Numbered from the stretch's first letter, positions 47,695-58,087 are shown. The stretch is DNA of 64,000 nt from Comamonas terrigena NBRC 13299 (GCF_006740045.1 NZ_AP019749.1:372001-436000); one strand, 5' to 3'. Notes: generated from the letters alone by a model not told the origin. A program made the numbers and translations.

Positions 47695-48807
47695 TCAGCC
47701 TTGGCGCAAGGTGCGCGAGTGGCTGTGCACCGCTTCCACCAGCGCGGCCACATGTTCGGGCGGGGTGAACTGGCTGATGCCATGGCCCAGGTTGAAGATG
47801 TGGGCGGGGCCGGTGGTGGTCTTGTCGGTATGGGGCTTGCCAAAACTGTCCAGCACGGCACGCGCCTGTGCGGCCACCTGCTCGGGCGGGGCAAACAGCA
47901 CGTTCGGATCGATATTGCCTTGCAGCGCCTTGCCGGGGCCGCCGACTTCGCCGCCGACGATGGCACGGGCCTGGCCCAGGTTGGCGGTCCAGTCCAGACC
48001 CAGCACTTCGCAGTCCAGCGCGTTCATCTGGTCCAGCCAGATGCCGCCGCCCTTGGTGAAGACAATGCGCGGCACGTCCTGGCCGTCCACACCGGTGCGC
48101 TTGAGCTGGCTGAGCACGCGCTTGGTGTAGGCCAGGCTGAACTGCTGGAACATGCCGTCGGCCAGCACGCCGCCCCAGCTGTCAAAAATCATCACTGCCT
48201 GGGCGCCGGCGTCGATCTGGGCATTCAGGTACACGGCCACGCTGTCGGCATTCACTTCCAGGATGCGGTGCATCAGGTCCGGGCGGGCGTACATCAGGCT
48301 CTTGACCAGGCGGTAGTCGTCGCTGCCGCCGCCTTCCACCATGTAGCAGGCCAGCGTCCAGGGGCTGCCGGAAAAACCGATCAGCGGCACGCGGCCGTTC
48401 AGCGCCTTGCGGATGCTGGTGACGGCATCGAACACATAGCGCAGCTTGTCCATGTCGGGCACGGCCAGCTGGGCCACGGCCGCTTCATCGCGCACCACCT
48501 TGGCGAACTTGGGCCCCTCACCCTGGGCGAAGGTCAGGCCCAGGCCCATGGCGTCAGGCACGGTGAGGATGTCGCTGAACAGGATGGCCGCATCCAGCGG
48601 AAAGCGTTCCAGCGGCTGCAGCGTGACTTCGGTGGCGTAGTCCACATTGGTGGCCAGGCCCATGAAGCTGCCGGCCTGGGCGCGGGTGGCGCGGTATTCG
48701 GGCAGGTAGCGGCCGGCCTGGCGCATCAGCCACAGCGGTGTGTAATCGGTGGCCTGGCGGCGGCAGGCGCGCAGAAAGGTGTCGTTCTGAAGGGGGGCAA
48801 AAGACAT
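47695..48807 (-). CDS. hemE: Uroporphyrinogen decarboxylase
   Basis: 370-residue enzyme removing four carboxyl groups from uroporphyrinogen III in haem synthesis; cytoplasmic. Family signatures: [17 protein letters not shown] near residue 23, [17 protein letters not shown] near 78 (with the catalytic Asp), [16 protein letters not shown] near 144 and [16 protein letters not shown] near 340. Length is normal. It is divergent from gltS and has its own terminator. Confidence 0.97.
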   Translation of the reverse strand: MSFAPLQNDTFLRACRRQATDYTPLWLMRQAGRYLPEYRATRAQAGSFMGLATNVDYATEVTLQPLERFPLDAAILFSDILTVPDAMGLGLTFAQGEGPKFAKVVRDEAAVAQLAVPDMDKLRYVFDAVTSIRKALNGRVPLIGFSGSPWTLACYMVEGGGSDDYRLVKSLMYARPDLMHRILEVNADSVAVYLNAQIDAGAQAVMIFDSWGGVLADGMFQQFSLAYTKRVLSQLKRTGVDGQDVPRIVFTKGGGIWLDQMNALDCEVLGLDWTANLGQARAIVGGEVGGPGKALQGNIDPNVLFAPPEQVAAQARAVLDSFGKPHTDKTTTGPAHIFNLGHGISQFTPPEHVAALVEAVHSHSRTLRQG

Positions 48808-49101
48808 GAAAAGGCTCACACGGGTGGGTTGGCATGCGGCAGCAAAGGCGCACACCAGCGTGCCGGGGCCGGGCAGCGCGTTGGCAGCGCCCGGCAAGGC
48901 AGGTATACGGGGGGAGCGGGCAGTGTACCGGATGCCTTTTGCACGCACCGGCATGCCGCACTGTGGCAGCAGGGTTCCCGCGCCGAAGCTGACGCAGCGC
49001 AAACCGCGGGGTGCGGGGGAGCCGGCAGCAGGGGGGAGGGGTGCGCGCGGCGGCGGGCTTGGGTAGGATGCGCTGCTTTGTGACGAAAGAGCCACCGTAC
49101 C

Positions 49102-50331
49102 GTGACCCTGCCCGAGACCTTGCACATTCCTGCCTTCCAGAGCTTCACGCTGGCCATCCTGCTGTTCTTTGTGGGGCAGAAGCTGGCGGCCGCCTGGGAG
49201 CCGCTGCGCCGCTACAACATCCCCGAGCCGGTGGTGGGTGGCTTTCTGTGCGCCTGCGTGGTGGGGCTGGCCTACGGGGTGCTGGGGCTGCGCATCGAGT
49301 TCGATCTGCAGGTGCGCGACCAGCTGCTGCTGTACTTCTTTGCCGGCATCGGTCTGAAGTCGGATCTGAAGACGCTCAAGGAAGGCGGCAAGCCGCTGGC
49401 CATTCTGCTGGTGCTGGCATCGGGCTTCATCGTGCTGCAGAACGTGCTGGGCATGGGGCTGGCCGGACTGTTCGGGCTGGACCCGCGCGCCGGGCTGATG
49501 ACCGGCTCCATCGCGCTGACCGGTGGCGTGGCCACCACGCTGACCTGGGCTCCGCACTTCATTGACCGGCTGCAGATCGCCAATGCCATGGAACTGGGCA
49601 TGGCCACCAATATGGTGGGACTGATTGCCGCCTGCAGCATTGGCGGCCCCATCGCCGGCTGGCTGATGCGCCGCCATGCCATCCGTGGCAGCGATGCCCG
49701 GCCACTGGATGTGGGCGTGTCCAACAAGCAGGCGGCGGTCACGCTGGACTACTACGGCGTGCTGCGCGCCTGGCTGTGGCTGAACATGGCGCTGATGATC
49801 GGCGGCGTGCTGACCCCGCTGTTCCAGGAAATCGGCCTGCAGCTGCCCATGTTCGTGGGCTGCCTGATCGGCGGCATCGTGCTGCGCAACACGGCCGGGC
49901 GCTGGATGCTGGGCCGCAAGCAGCACAAGCTGGGTCAGTTCCATTGGCAGAGCATGCGCCAGGGCCTGGCCATGATCTCGGACATCTGTCTGGGCCTGTT
50001 CCTGACCATGGCGCTGATGGGTCTGCAGCTGTGGGTGCTGCAGGGCTCCCTGGGCTTTGTGCTGACGGTGCTGGTGCTGCAGGTGCTGATGGCCATTTTC
50101 TTCACCGCCTTTGTGGTGTTCCGCGCCATGGGGCGCGACTACGAGGCGGTGGTGATCTGCGCGGGCTTTGGCGGCATCACGCTGGGCTCCACCGCCACGG
50201 CCGTGGCCAACATGACGGCCGTGGCCCGCAGCCATGGCGCGGCGCACCGGGCCTTCATCGTGGTGCCGCTGGTCTGCGGCTTCTTTGTGGACATCATCAA
50301 CGCCCTGGTGGTGCAGTTCATGGCGCGCTGA
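49102..50331 (+). CDS. gltS: Sodium/glutamate symporter
   Basis: 409-residue GltS-family permease with about ten to twelve membrane segments and the conserved halves [18 protein letters not shown] near residue 82 and [19 protein letters not shown] near 135, repeated in part as [20 protein letters not shown] near 352. It imports glutamate with sodium. GTG start (MTLPETLHI). It is divergent from hemE by 294 bases with no gene between. Confidence 0.94.
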   Translation: MTLPETLHIPAFQSFTLAILLFFVGQKLAAAWEPLRRYNIPEPVVGGFLCACVVGLAYGVLGLRIEFDLQVRDQLLLYFFAGIGLKSDLKTLKEGGKPLAILLVLASGFIVLQNVLGMGLAGLFGLDPRAGLMTGSIALTGGVATTLTWAPHFIDRLQIANAMELGMATNMVGLIAACSIGGPIAGWLMRRHAIRGSDARPLDVGVSNKQAAVTLDYYGVLRAWLWLNMALMIGGVLTPLFQEIGLQLPMFVGCLIGGIVLRNTAGRWMLGRKQHKLGQFHWQSMRQGLAMISDICLGLFLTMALMGLQLWVLQGSLGFVLTVLVLQVLMAIFFTAFVVFRAMGRDYEAVVICAGFGGITLGSTATAVANMTAVARSHGAAHRAFIVVPLVCGFFVDIINALVVQFMAR

Positions 50332-50350
50332 GCGGACGTGCACGGCGGCA

Positions 50351-50368
50351 GTGACATGCCGCTGTCAC
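50351..50368. promoter_or_regulatory. Inverted repeat upstream of the acyltransferase gene
   Basis: GTGACA and TGTCAC, perfect 6-base arms with a 6-base spacer, 148 bases before the acyltransferase start and 20 after the gltS stop. It may be an operator or a terminator stem for gltS; no T-tract. Confidence 0.35.
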
Positions 50369-50515
50369 GCGACCATCACGGGGATGACATATGCGGCGCG
50401 CACACTGCGTGCTGTGAGACGGAGCGAGCCAACAGGGACGGCAGTGCGGACAACCACTGCCGTGACAGACCCGGCTTCGGACTCACACGAATTCCCCGCA
50501 GGGGGTGGAGGCCGC

Positions 50516-51352
50516 ATGGACAGCATCAGCATTCCCGACGTGGGCGCACTGGGCAGCAGCCCGCTGTCGTCCACCCCTGTTCCCCAGAACCGCAGCGTCG
50601 CCAGCCCGGCGCTGAGTGTGGGCTGGGCTCGCCATCTGGACGAGGTGCGTGCCGCCCAGCGCCTGCGCCACCAGATCTTTGCCGGCGAACTGGGTGCCAA
50701 GCTGCCCACCGACCAGCCCCACAGCCTGCCGGGCCACGATGTGGACCATTTCGACGATTTCTGTGAACACCTGCTGGTGCGCGACCAGGTCACGCAGAAG
50801 GTGGTGGGCACCTACCGCCTGCTGACCCCCAGCCAGGCCCGCCGCGCCGGGGGGCTGTACTCCGAAGGCGAGTTCGACTGCAGCGCGCTGGCGCCCTTGC
50901 GCAACGACATGGTGGAACTGGGCCGCAGCTGCGTGCACCAGGACTACCGCAGCGGTGCCGCCATCCTGGCGCTCTGGGGCGCGCTGGCCGACTTCATGCA
51001 GCGCAACCGGCTGCAGTCCATGGTGGGCTGTGCCAGCCTGCCGTTGCACCACCCCGGGCTGACCTATGGCGAAGGCGCCGCGCGCATCTGGGCGCAGCTG
51101 CCGGCCAAAAGCCATTGCCAGCCGCAGTGGCAGGTGCGCCCGCTGCTGGCGCTACCCCTGCGCGAGGCCGAGATTGCGGCCCAGCCCCAGCCGGTGGTGG
51201 AGCTGCCGCCGCTGGTGCACGGCTATCTGCGCATGGGGGCACGGGTGCTGGGGGCTCCGGCGTGGGACCCCGATTTCCAGACCGCCGACCTGCCCATCAT
51301 GCTGCAGATTGCCGATCTCCCTGCGCGCTACCGTCGCATGTTGGGCTGCTGA
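50516..51352 (+). CDS. OlsB-like GNAT acyltransferase (ornithine lipid type)
   Basis: 278-residue protein of the family that acylates ornithine with 3-hydroxyacyl-ACP, the first step of ornithine-lipid synthesis; also related to autoinducer-synthase folds. Signatures: RLRHQIFAGELGAKLP near residue 48, the acidic DVDHFDDFCEHLLVRD near 75, VVGTYRLLTPSQARRAGG near 98, and ELGRSCVHQDYRSG near 135. A Ser/Pro-rich stretch of 35 residues precedes the domain. GGTGGAG precedes the ATG. No OlsA-type O-acyltransferase is adjacent, so the final product is uncertain. Confidence 0.83.
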   Translation: MDSISIPDVGALGSSPLSSTPVPQNRSVASPALSVGWARHLDEVRAAQRLRHQIFAGELGAKLPTDQPHSLPGHDVDHFDDFCEHLLVRDQVTQKVVGTYRLLTPSQARRAGGLYSEGEFDCSALAPLRNDMVELGRSCVHQDYRSGAAILALWGALADFMQRNRLQSMVGCASLPLHHPGLTYGEGAARIWAQLPAKSHCQPQWQVRPLLALPLREAEIAAQPQPVVELPPLVHGYLRMGARVLGAPAWDPDFQTADLPIMLQIADLPARYRRMLGC

Positions 51353-51371
51353 TTTCCCTTGACCGATGGCT

Positions 51372-51394
51372 GGGGCGCTCCCGCGGGGCGCCCC
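51372..51394 (+). terminator. Hairpin downstream of the acyltransferase gene
   Basis: GGGGCGC and GCGCCCC, 7-base arms around a 9-base loop, 19 bases after the stop. Only TTGTG follows, so termination is a guess. Confidence 0.4.
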
Positions 51395-51464
51395 TTGTGC
51401 GTTGGGAACCCATCGGACGCTCTGCATCCCAGGGGTTGCAGCGCAGGGACCGGTGCCATCCGCC

Positions 51465-51920
51465 TCAGGCTGCCGCACCCAGCAGGCGGCGGTGTTCCAG
51501 CTTGATGCAGGCGTCCTGCACCACCATCAGCCCGGCCTGCGCGGCCAGGGCTGCGGCTTTGGCGTTGACCACGCCCTGCTGCAGCCACAGGCAGCGCGCG
51601 CCCACGGCCACGGCTTCCTGGGCAATGGGGCCGATGGCCTCGCTCTTGCGGAAGCAATCCACGATATCCACTTCCAGGCCTTCGGCGGCCAGGCCGGCAG
51701 CGGCCTCCGTGACGCTGGCGTAGACACGCTCGCCCAGAATCTGGCCGCCCGCGGCGGCGACCACGGGGTTGACGGGAATCGTGCGCAGGCCGTGCTGCTG
51801 CAGGTAGGCGGCCACCTCGTGGCTGGGGCGATCGGCCTGGGGCGACAGGCCCACGACGACGATGGTGGGGGCGGCCTGCAGCAGGTCCCGCAGGGCGGTG
51901 TCGGATGCGGTGGTGATCAT
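51465..51920 (-). CDS. CoA-binding domain protein (YccU-like)
   Basis: 151-residue Rossmann-fold protein of the CoA_binding_2 family. It shows TIVVVGLSPQADRPSHEVAAYL near residues 19-40, VNPVVAAAGGQILGERVYASV near 50 and WLQQGVVNAKAAALAAQAGLMVVQDACIK near the C-terminus. These proteins bind CoA or acyl-CoA-like ligands but have no settled function. The ATG reading MITTASD is preferred; the frame is open upstream. Confidence 0.88.
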   Translation of the reverse strand: MITTASDTALRDLLQAAPTIVVVGLSPQADRPSHEVAAYLQQHGLRTIPVNPVVAAAGGQILGERVYASVTEAAAGLAAEGLEVDIVDCFRKSEAIGPIAQEAVAVGARCLWLQQGVVNAKAAALAAQAGLMVVQDACIKLEHRRLLGAAA

Positions 51921-52021
51921 GGGCACAGTGTGCGGCATCTGGCGCCGCCCGTCTGTCACCCACGGACGCAGCGCCCGGGGGCGCTTGCCAAGCACTCCCC
52001 AGCGACCCCTGTCCGGCAGGC

Positions 52022-52567
52022 TCAGACCCCGTAGTGGTAACGGTCGCGGTTCAACGGGTCTTCATCGGCGGGCGCCAGACTCACCAGGCCCAGGCTGCTG
52101 AGCAGCAGCACCACCAGACCGAACAGGTAGACCGCCACCGCCAGACCCAGGCTCAGCGGGTAGACCGCCTGCAGCAAACGGCAGGCATCGCCCATGCCGG
52201 ACAGCAGGCTGCACTGCTGCAGCGCCGGCATGTGCATGTACCAGACCACGGCCAGCAGCAAGGCCGCTACCGTGAGCAGGGCGCCGCGCCAGTGCAGGCC
52301 GCCAAACAGCGTGGCCAGCAGGCACAGCGGCACCGCCGCACCCCAGGCCAGCATCAGCAGCCAGGCGGTCATGGGAGAGTGGGCCAGCATGCGTTCCAGC
52401 AGGTACCAGTGCGGCAGCGTGTGCAGCAAGGTCAGCAGGTTCCACACCGTGGGCAGCACCGCGACACTGGCCAGCAGGCCGAACACGGCGGCGCCGCACA
52501 GCAGCACGCGCTGGCGCGGCGTGCGCCGGGGAGTGGGGATCAGGACGGAAAGCTGGATGCTGGTCAT
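52022..52567 (-). CDS. Hypothetical membrane protein
   Basis: 181-residue protein with GAGGAG before the ATG and four hydrophobic segments at about residues 20-45, 68-90, 97-115 and 138-165. The N-terminus is short and basic (PRRTPRQR) and the C-terminus is acidic and cytoplasmic by the positive-inside rule. No family recognised. Confidence 0.72.
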   Translation of the reverse strand: MTSIQLSVLIPTPRRTPRQRVLLCGAAVFGLLASVAVLPTVWNLLTLLHTLPHWYLLERMLAHSPMTAWLLMLAWGAAVPLCLLATLFGGLHWRGALLTVAALLLAVVWYMHMPALQQCSLLSGMGDACRLLQAVYPLSLGLAVAVYLFGLVVLLLSSLGLVSLAPADEDPLNRDRYHYGV

Positions 52568-52875
52568 GGCAATCTCCTCGCGGCGGGACGTACGGCGGGG
52601 GATGCCGCCACTGCGCCTGCGCACTGTCTGGAGCCAGTCTAGGGGGCTTGGCCTGCTGCTGCGTGTAGGCCAAGTTGGTCCGTTGGGCGGATTGATTAGG
52701 GGTTAACCCTTGGTCTCCGAGAGCGCCGCCACCGGCCGCGGCGACGGGCGGCCTGATCCACGGCGCACGTTGTTGTCCCCTGACCGCAAGGAGGCACTCA
52801 CGTCGCGGCGCAGTGCATGTGGCATGGGCCCAGGCGGCGGCGGGCTTCTCCGCCTGGACGGGAGCGGTGACGCGT
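52568..52875. other. Intergenic region downstream of dsbD
   Basis: About 310 bases between the membrane protein gene and dsbD (both minus strand). One imperfect-loop hairpin, CCAGGCGG/CCGCCTGG, at 52830-52857 lies near the dsbD end and could mark its 3' end, without a T-tract. No gene or other site recognised. Confidence 0.45.
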
Positions 52876-55191
52876 TTACAGCGCTGCCAGGGCCTGTCGC
52901 ACTTCGGTGGTGGACAGCAGCTCGGTCAGCACCTGCGGGGCCTTGCCCGGCGCGTAGAGCACATAGACCGGCACGCCGCTGCGGCCCAGGCGGGCCAGCT
53001 CGGCCGTGATGGCCGGGTCGCGCCGTGTCCAGTCGGCACGCAGCAGCTGCACCTGGCGCGCGGCAAAGTCGGCCAGCACCTCCGTGTCGGACAGCGTGGT
53101 TTTCTTGTTGAACTGGCAGGTCACGCACCAGGCCGCGGTGAAATCCACAAACACTGGCTGGCCGGCGGCCTGCAGGCTGGCGACCCGCTCGGCGCTCCAG
53201 GGCTGCCACAGTGCGGTGCTGTGGCCTGCGGAAGCCGATGTGGCGGCCTCCACCGGCTGCACCACCAGGCGGCCCGCCGTGGGCAGCAGCCACACGGTCA
53301 GGGCCAGCACCAGGGCGCCCAGCGCCCAGCGGCTGCGGCCCTGCAGCGTCAGCGCCCACACCAGGGCGGCCAGCAGCAGCAGCAGGCCCAGCAGCGCGGC
53401 GCTGCCGTCGATACCGCTTTGCTGGCCCAGCACCCAGACCAGCCAGACCACGGTGGCGAACATGGGAAAAGCCATGGCGCGGCGGAAGGTGTCCATCCAC
53501 GCGCCGGGGCGGGGCAGCCAGCGCAGCAGCGCAGGCACCCAGCCTACGATGACAAAAGGCAGGGCCATACCCACGCCCAGGGCGGCAAACACCGTCAGCG
53601 CCTGCACGGCCGGCATGCCCACGGCAAAGCCCAGCGACGCCCCCATGAAGGGAGCGGTGCAGGGAGAGGCGATGGCCACGGCCAGCACGCCCGACAGGAA
53701 CGCATCCACCACCGGGTGGCGGGCCTGGGCGCTGGCCCAGCGGCTGGGCAGCAGCATGCGCAGCTCGAACAGGCCCGCCAGGTTCAGGCCGATCAGCGTG
53801 AACAGCGCGGCCAGCAGGGCCACCACGGCCGGGGACTGCAGCTGGAAACCCCAGCCCAGTTGGTCCCCCGCCGCGCGCAGGCCCAGCAGCAGGCCGCCCA
53901 GGGCCAGAAAGCTCAGCACCACGCCCGCACCATAGGCCAGGCCGGCGGTATGGCGCGCGGCCGGGGCGGTGCCAGGTTGGGCCAGGGCCAGCAGTTTGAT
54001 GGCCAGCACGGGGAAGACGCAGGGCATCAGGTTCAGGATCAGGCCGCCGATCAGGCCGCCCAGCACGGCCAGCCACAGACTGGACGCGCTGGCTGTGGGG
54101 GCCGGTGCCGCGGGCGTGGCCGCGTTGCGGTTGGCCTCCAGTGCCGCCGCCAGCGCCGGGGAGACGGTGGCCAGCTGCACGGCTTTCCACTGGCCTTCGA
54201 CCGGTGCCTCCATGCGCCATGCCTGGGTGGGCGGGGCATGGGCCACATCGCTGCCCGCTGTGGGCAGGCCGAGCACCACCGGCAGGCTGGCGGGGGTGTC
54301 GCCGCGCATCTCGGACAGCGGCAGCTCGGCCGTCCAGGTGGCGCCCTTCCAGGCCTGGGTCCAGTCCTTGCCCAGTTCGGCGGCATGGCGGAAGGTGTCG
54401 CTGGATTCCGGGTAGAAGGCCAGGGTCTGGCCCTGGGCGGTGGCGGGCAGGCCGTTCACCTGCAGTTGCAGGCGCTCGCCGCCGGGCAGCACGGTGAAGC
54501 GGGCCTCGCCTTGCAAGGCCTGGGGGGCCTGCCGGGCAGCTGCCGCAAAGTCGGCGGCCGCCATGGCCACGCTGCCCTGTGCGGGAAGGTCCAGCGTGAA
54601 GCTGCCGTCCTCGGGAATGCATTCCACCCGGCATACCAGCCAGCTGGCCTGCAGCTGGATGCGGACCATGCCCTGGGCGTCCGGCGCAAAGCCGGCCGCG
54701 ACGGTGGCGGGCACGGGCAGCAGCACCGTGCCTTCATAGCCGTAGTTCAGCAGATCGCCGACGCGGATCTGCTGGGGCATGGGCCAGGCAATGTCGCCGG
54801 CGGTGATGCCGGCCGGCAGTTGCCAGGTCAGCTGGGTGGCCAGGCCGGAATCGCCGGCGTTCTTCCAGTAGGTGTGCCAGCCCGGTTGGTGGTGGATGCG
54901 CAGCCCCAGGGTCAGGGGCTGACCGGGGGCAATGCCCTCGGGCGCCAGCGCCACCAGTTCGGCCCGCACGCGCGGGGTTTCCACCGTCGCCGATGCGCCG
55001 GGCGCTGCCGTGGCGGCCTGGGCCGATCCCAGCTTGAGCTGGATCTGTGCCTGTGCGCTGCCCGAAAACAGGAGCAGACACGCCAATGCCAGTGCGCTGA
55101 GGAGCGCAAAAAAAGCAGTGAGACGAAGGCGGGGGAGCAGGGCGGTGGAGGACAAAACTGGCATGGCGGAAGTTGGAGGCGCAGACGCCAT
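52876..55191 (-). CDS. dsbD: Thiol:disulfide interchange protein DsbD
   Basis: 771-residue transmembrane reductant carrier passing electrons from cytoplasmic thioredoxin to periplasmic proteins. Signal peptide to about residue 46, a periplasmic N-domain (about 50-360) with paired Cys in VCRVECIPED near 180, and eight-segment membrane domain with NLMPCVFPVLAIK near 405 and ASPCTAPFMGAS near 520. The C-terminal thioredoxin domain has FTAAWCVTC near 686. The N-domain is the longer DsbC-like version found in many proteobacteria. AGGAACC lies before the ATG; a second ATG nine codons on is possible. Confidence 0.92.
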   Translation of the reverse strand: MASAPPTSAMPVLSSTALLPRLRLTAFFALLSALALACLLLFSGSAQAQIQLKLGSAQAATAAPGASATVETPRVRAELVALAPEGIAPGQPLTLGLRIHHQPGWHTYWKNAGDSGLATQLTWQLPAGITAGDIAWPMPQQIRVGDLLNYGYEGTVLLPVPATVAAGFAPDAQGMVRIQLQASWLVCRVECIPEDGSFTLDLPAQGSVAMAAADFAAAARQAPQALQGEARFTVLPGGERLQLQVNGLPATAQGQTLAFYPESSDTFRHAAELGKDWTQAWKGATWTAELPLSEMRGDTPASLPVVLGLPTAGSDVAHAPPTQAWRMEAPVEGQWKAVQLATVSPALAAALEANRNAATPAAPAPTASASSLWLAVLGGLIGGLILNLMPCVFPVLAIKLLALAQPGTAPAARHTAGLAYGAGVVLSFLALGGLLLGLRAAGDQLGWGFQLQSPAVVALLAALFTLIGLNLAGLFELRMLLPSRWASAQARHPVVDAFLSGVLAVAIASPCTAPFMGASLGFAVGMPAVQALTVFAALGVGMALPFVIVGWVPALLRWLPRPGAWMDTFRRAMAFPMFATVVWLVWVLGQQSGIDGSAALLGLLLLLAALVWALTLQGRSRWALGALVLALTVWLLPTAGRLVVQPVEAATSASAGHSTALWQPWSAERVASLQAAGQPVFVDFTAAWCVTCQFNKKTTLSDTEVLADFAARQVQLLRADWTRRDPAITAELARLGRSGVPVYVLYAPGKAPQVLTELLSTTEVRQALAAL

Positions 55192-55302
55192 TTTGGTTCC
55201 TGCGCAGAAAACCGGTCGCCGGGCGGCCCTGCCGCACCGGTGTGCGTGCTGATATTGGCGCTGCAGCCGCAATCGGCACCGGGGCGTTGGCGACGGCTGC
55301 GG

Positions 55303-56784
55303 TCAGCGATGGGCCTCGGGCTCATCCCCGCCCAGGCTGCACACCGGGGTGGGCGGCTGGCCGCCCACCTCGGCCGGTGTGGCCTGGGGCGTGGCCGGCC
55401 CGTCGGGCAGCATATGTGCCTGGCGCCAATGGCCCCAGCGGTAGTAGGCCAGGCTCAGCAGCATGGCGCACAGCGAGCTGATGGGAAAGCTCCACCAGAT
55501 GGCGTCCACCCCCAGCCAGGGCTGCATCCACTGCGCCACGGGGACGCGCACGCCCCACAGCGCCAGGCCCAGAATGACCAGGGGCGGAATCACCGCACCG
55601 GTGGAGCGCACCACGCCCGACAGCACAAACGTCACGCCAAAGAACACAAAGGAGCCGATGGCGATGTGGTTCAGGTGGCGCGCCGGCTCCAGCGCCGCGC
55701 TGCCGGCCGGCAGAAACCAGCCCAGCACCAGCCGGTCGGCCAGCACGATCAGTGCAATCAGCAGACCGGTCATGCCCACATTGGCCCAGACACCGGCGCG
55801 GGCCGTGCCGTCCACCCGGTCCCAGCGGCGCGCGCCCACGTTCTGTGCCGCCATGGACGAACAGGCCGCCCCGATGGCCATGGCCGGCATCTGCACATAG
55901 GTCCACAGTTGCAAGGCGGCGCCGTAGGCGGACGACAGCTCGACCCCGTGCAGATTGACCAGGCGCATCACCATGATCATGGCCAGGGAGATCAGCACGA
56001 TCTGCGCCCCCATCGGCAGCCCCTTGGTGATGAGGGTGCGCACGATGGCGGGCCGGGGGCGGAACAGGTGCAGCTCGCTGCGGCCTATCCACAGCGGGTG
56101 GCGGCGGCGGTACAGCCACAACAGCATGGCCACAAAGCTGATGGCATTGGCCACCAGCGTGGCCGTGGCAGCGCCGGTGATGCCCATGCGCGGCACCGGA
56201 CCCCAGCCGAAGATCAGCAGCGGGTTCAGCAGCACATCCAGCACCACCACCAGCAGCAGGAACAGGAAAGGCGTGCGCGTGTCGCCCGCGCCGCGCAGCA
56301 CGGCGGAGACAAAGGCAAACAGATACAGCAGCGGCATCGCCAGGAAGATGATGCGCAGATAGCTCTCCGCCAGCGGCAGCGCGGCTTCGGGCGTGTCTAT
56401 CCACTGCAGGATCAGCCGCGACAGCGGAAAGCCCACCACGGCGATCAGCACCGACACCGCGCCAAAGAAGCTGGCGCTGGTGCCCATCACCGCCCGGGCC
56501 TGGGCCAGGTTCTTGGCCCCCATGGCCTGGGCCACCAGGATGGTGGCCGCCATGCCCACGCCAAACACCAGCCCGATCAGCAGAAACAGGATGTTGTTGG
56601 CGTTGGCCGTGGCCGTCAGCGCCGCTTCGCCCAGGTACTTGCCCACCCACACGGCATTGACCGAGCCGTTGAGCGACTGCAGCACATTGCCCGCCAGAAT
56701 CGGCAGCGCAAACGCCACCAGGGTGCGGGCGATGGGGCCTTGGGTCAGGTCGCGGATGGGAGCGCGGTGCGGTGTGGATGCCAT
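55303..56784 (-). CDS. MATE-family multidrug/toxin exporter
   Basis: 493-residue inner-membrane exporter with twelve predicted membrane segments in two homologous halves. MATE-typical regions: ALPILAGNVLQSLNGSVNAVWVG near residue 26, VSAVLRGAGDTRTPFLF near 160, and the matching ALQLWTYVQMPAMAIGAACSSMAAQNVGA in the second half. The cytoplasmic C-terminal tail of 40 residues is Pro-rich. It would expel cationic compounds using sodium or proton gradients; substrates unknown. Confidence 0.93.
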   Translation of the reverse strand: MASTPHRAPIRDLTQGPIARTLVAFALPILAGNVLQSLNGSVNAVWVGKYLGEAALTATANANNILFLLIGLVFGVGMAATILVAQAMGAKNLAQARAVMGTSASFFGAVSVLIAVVGFPLSRLILQWIDTPEAALPLAESYLRIIFLAMPLLYLFAFVSAVLRGAGDTRTPFLFLLLVVVLDVLLNPLLIFGWGPVPRMGITGAATATLVANAISFVAMLLWLYRRRHPLWIGRSELHLFRPRPAIVRTLITKGLPMGAQIVLISLAMIMVMRLVNLHGVELSSAYGAALQLWTYVQMPAMAIGAACSSMAAQNVGARRWDRVDGTARAGVWANVGMTGLLIALIVLADRLVLGWFLPAGSAALEPARHLNHIAIGSFVFFGVTFVLSGVVRSTGAVIPPLVILGLALWGVRVPVAQWMQPWLGVDAIWWSFPISSLCAMLLSLAYYRWGHWRQAHMLPDGPATPQATPAEVGGQPPTPVCSLGGDEPEAHR

Positions 56785-56996
56785 GCCGCATTGTGGCGGG
56801 CGGCGGCCGGCTGTCCAGCCGCCCTGTGACGCAGGCCTGTCCGCTGCACGCCGGCCATCGGCGAAGGGCCGCTTCCCGCCGGGGCCCGTGCGGATTCCGG
56901 TGGCCTGTTGGCCCACTGCACGCCCCTCGCATGCCCTCAGCTTGCCCTGCGCAGGGCTGTCGCCAGACCCGGGCGCCAAGCCTCTAAGATGCGGCC

Positions 56997-57884
56997 ATGG
57001 CCTCCCGCACTTCCCCCCCCCAGACTGCCGCCCCCGATTCTTCCGCCATGCCGCGCTGGCCCGCCCGCCACTGGGCCCAGGTGTCGGCGCGCGACTTTGC
57101 GCTGGCGCAGACCAACGGTCTGGCGGCCGCCACCGTGGCCGTGCTGCCCGTGGGCGCGGTGGAGCAGCATGGCCCGCACCTGCCGCTGTCGGTGGACAGC
57201 ACCCTGGTGGACGGCATGGTGGCCGCGGCACTGCCGCACCTGCCGGCCGACACCCCGGTGCTGGTGCTGCCCACGCAGCAGATCGGCCTGAGCCTGGAGC
57301 ACGAAAGCTATGCCGGCACCCTGGGCCTGTCGCCTGCCACGCTGCTGGCGCTGTGGACCGAGATCGGTGCCTGCGTGGCCCGTGCCGGCGTCAAAAAGCT
57401 GCTGATCTTCAATGCCCATGGCGGCAATGTCAGCAGCATGGACATCGTCGCGCGCCAGCTGCGCATGCAGTGCGGCCTGCTGGTCTACCACAGCAGCTGG
57501 TTCAACCTGCCGCTGCAGGGCAGCGACCAGGCGTTCAGCGTCCATGAGCACCGCTTTGGCGTGCACGGCGGCGAAATGGAGACGTCCATGCTGCTGCACC
57601 TGGCGCCCGAGCGGGTGCGCATGGAGCATGCACAGAACTTCAGCTCCACCTCCGCGCAGCGCGCGCAGCACTACCCCATTCTGGGCAACGGCAAAAGCGC
57701 CAAGCTGGGCTGGGCCATGCAGGACTACAACCCCTGTGGGGCCGCCGGCAATGCGGCGGCGGCCGATGCCGCGCGAGGCAAGGCACTGGTGGAGGCGGTG
57801 GGCGTCAGCCTGGCGGCGCTGCTGGAGGAGATACACCGGCTGCCTGCGAGCACCGTGGGGGCGGAGCCTACGCCGCTGGGGTGA
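56997..57884 (+). CDS. Creatininase-family amidohydrolase
   Basis: 295-residue metalloenzyme of the creatininase/MftE family. Metal-ligand motifs: VGAVEQHGPHLPLSVDS near residues 51-67, NAHGGNVSS near 140 and VHGGEMETSMLLHL near 189. True creatininases are similar in size (about 260), but the family also contains mycofactocin and riboflavin-pathway members, so substrate is open. A 25-residue Ser/Pro-rich N-terminus precedes the domain. No mycofactocin genes are near. It ends just before the low-density region that carries the integron-type cassette. Confidence 0.87.
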   Translation: MASRTSPPQTAAPDSSAMPRWPARHWAQVSARDFALAQTNGLAAATVAVLPVGAVEQHGPHLPLSVDSTLVDGMVAAALPHLPADTPVLVLPTQQIGLSLEHESYAGTLGLSPATLLALWTEIGACVARAGVKKLLIFNAHGGNVSSMDIVARQLRMQCGLLVYHSSWFNLPLQGSDQAFSVHEHRFGVHGGEMETSMLLHLAPERVRMEHAQNFSSTSAQRAQHYPILGNGKSAKLGWAMQDYNPCGAAGNAAAADAARGKALVEAVGVSLAALLEEIHRLPASTVGAEPTPLG

Positions 57885-58087
57885 GGTGGCTGTTCATGCT
57901 GTTTTGATAGCGGCGTGTACGCGTGTACGTGGCGTTGGAGCCTGCTTCTATTCAGCTTCTGCTGTGGCTTTGTTTGCCGAGGCCGGGAAGTCGCCCCGGC
58001 TAGTGTTGGTAGCGAATTCGCTCACGGACCTGCTCCAGCATCCGCAAGCGCCAGATATGGCCTGCGGCTCGGTGCGTTCTACATTAC
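57885..58087. other. Non-coding flank of the cassette
   Basis: About 200 bases without a gene. The stretch beginning TGTTTTGATAGCGGCG near 57899 resembles, from memory only, dispersed GATAGC-containing repeats of Comamonadaceae. No attC precedes the left cassette boundary. Confidence 0.4.

Noticed and set aside
52813..56829. Very long plus-strand open frame (over 1300 codons)
   Set aside because: It runs antisense through dsbD and the MATE gene, both of which have clear motifs, and its translation is Gln/His/Arg-rich low complexity. Long antisense frames are expected at this GC.
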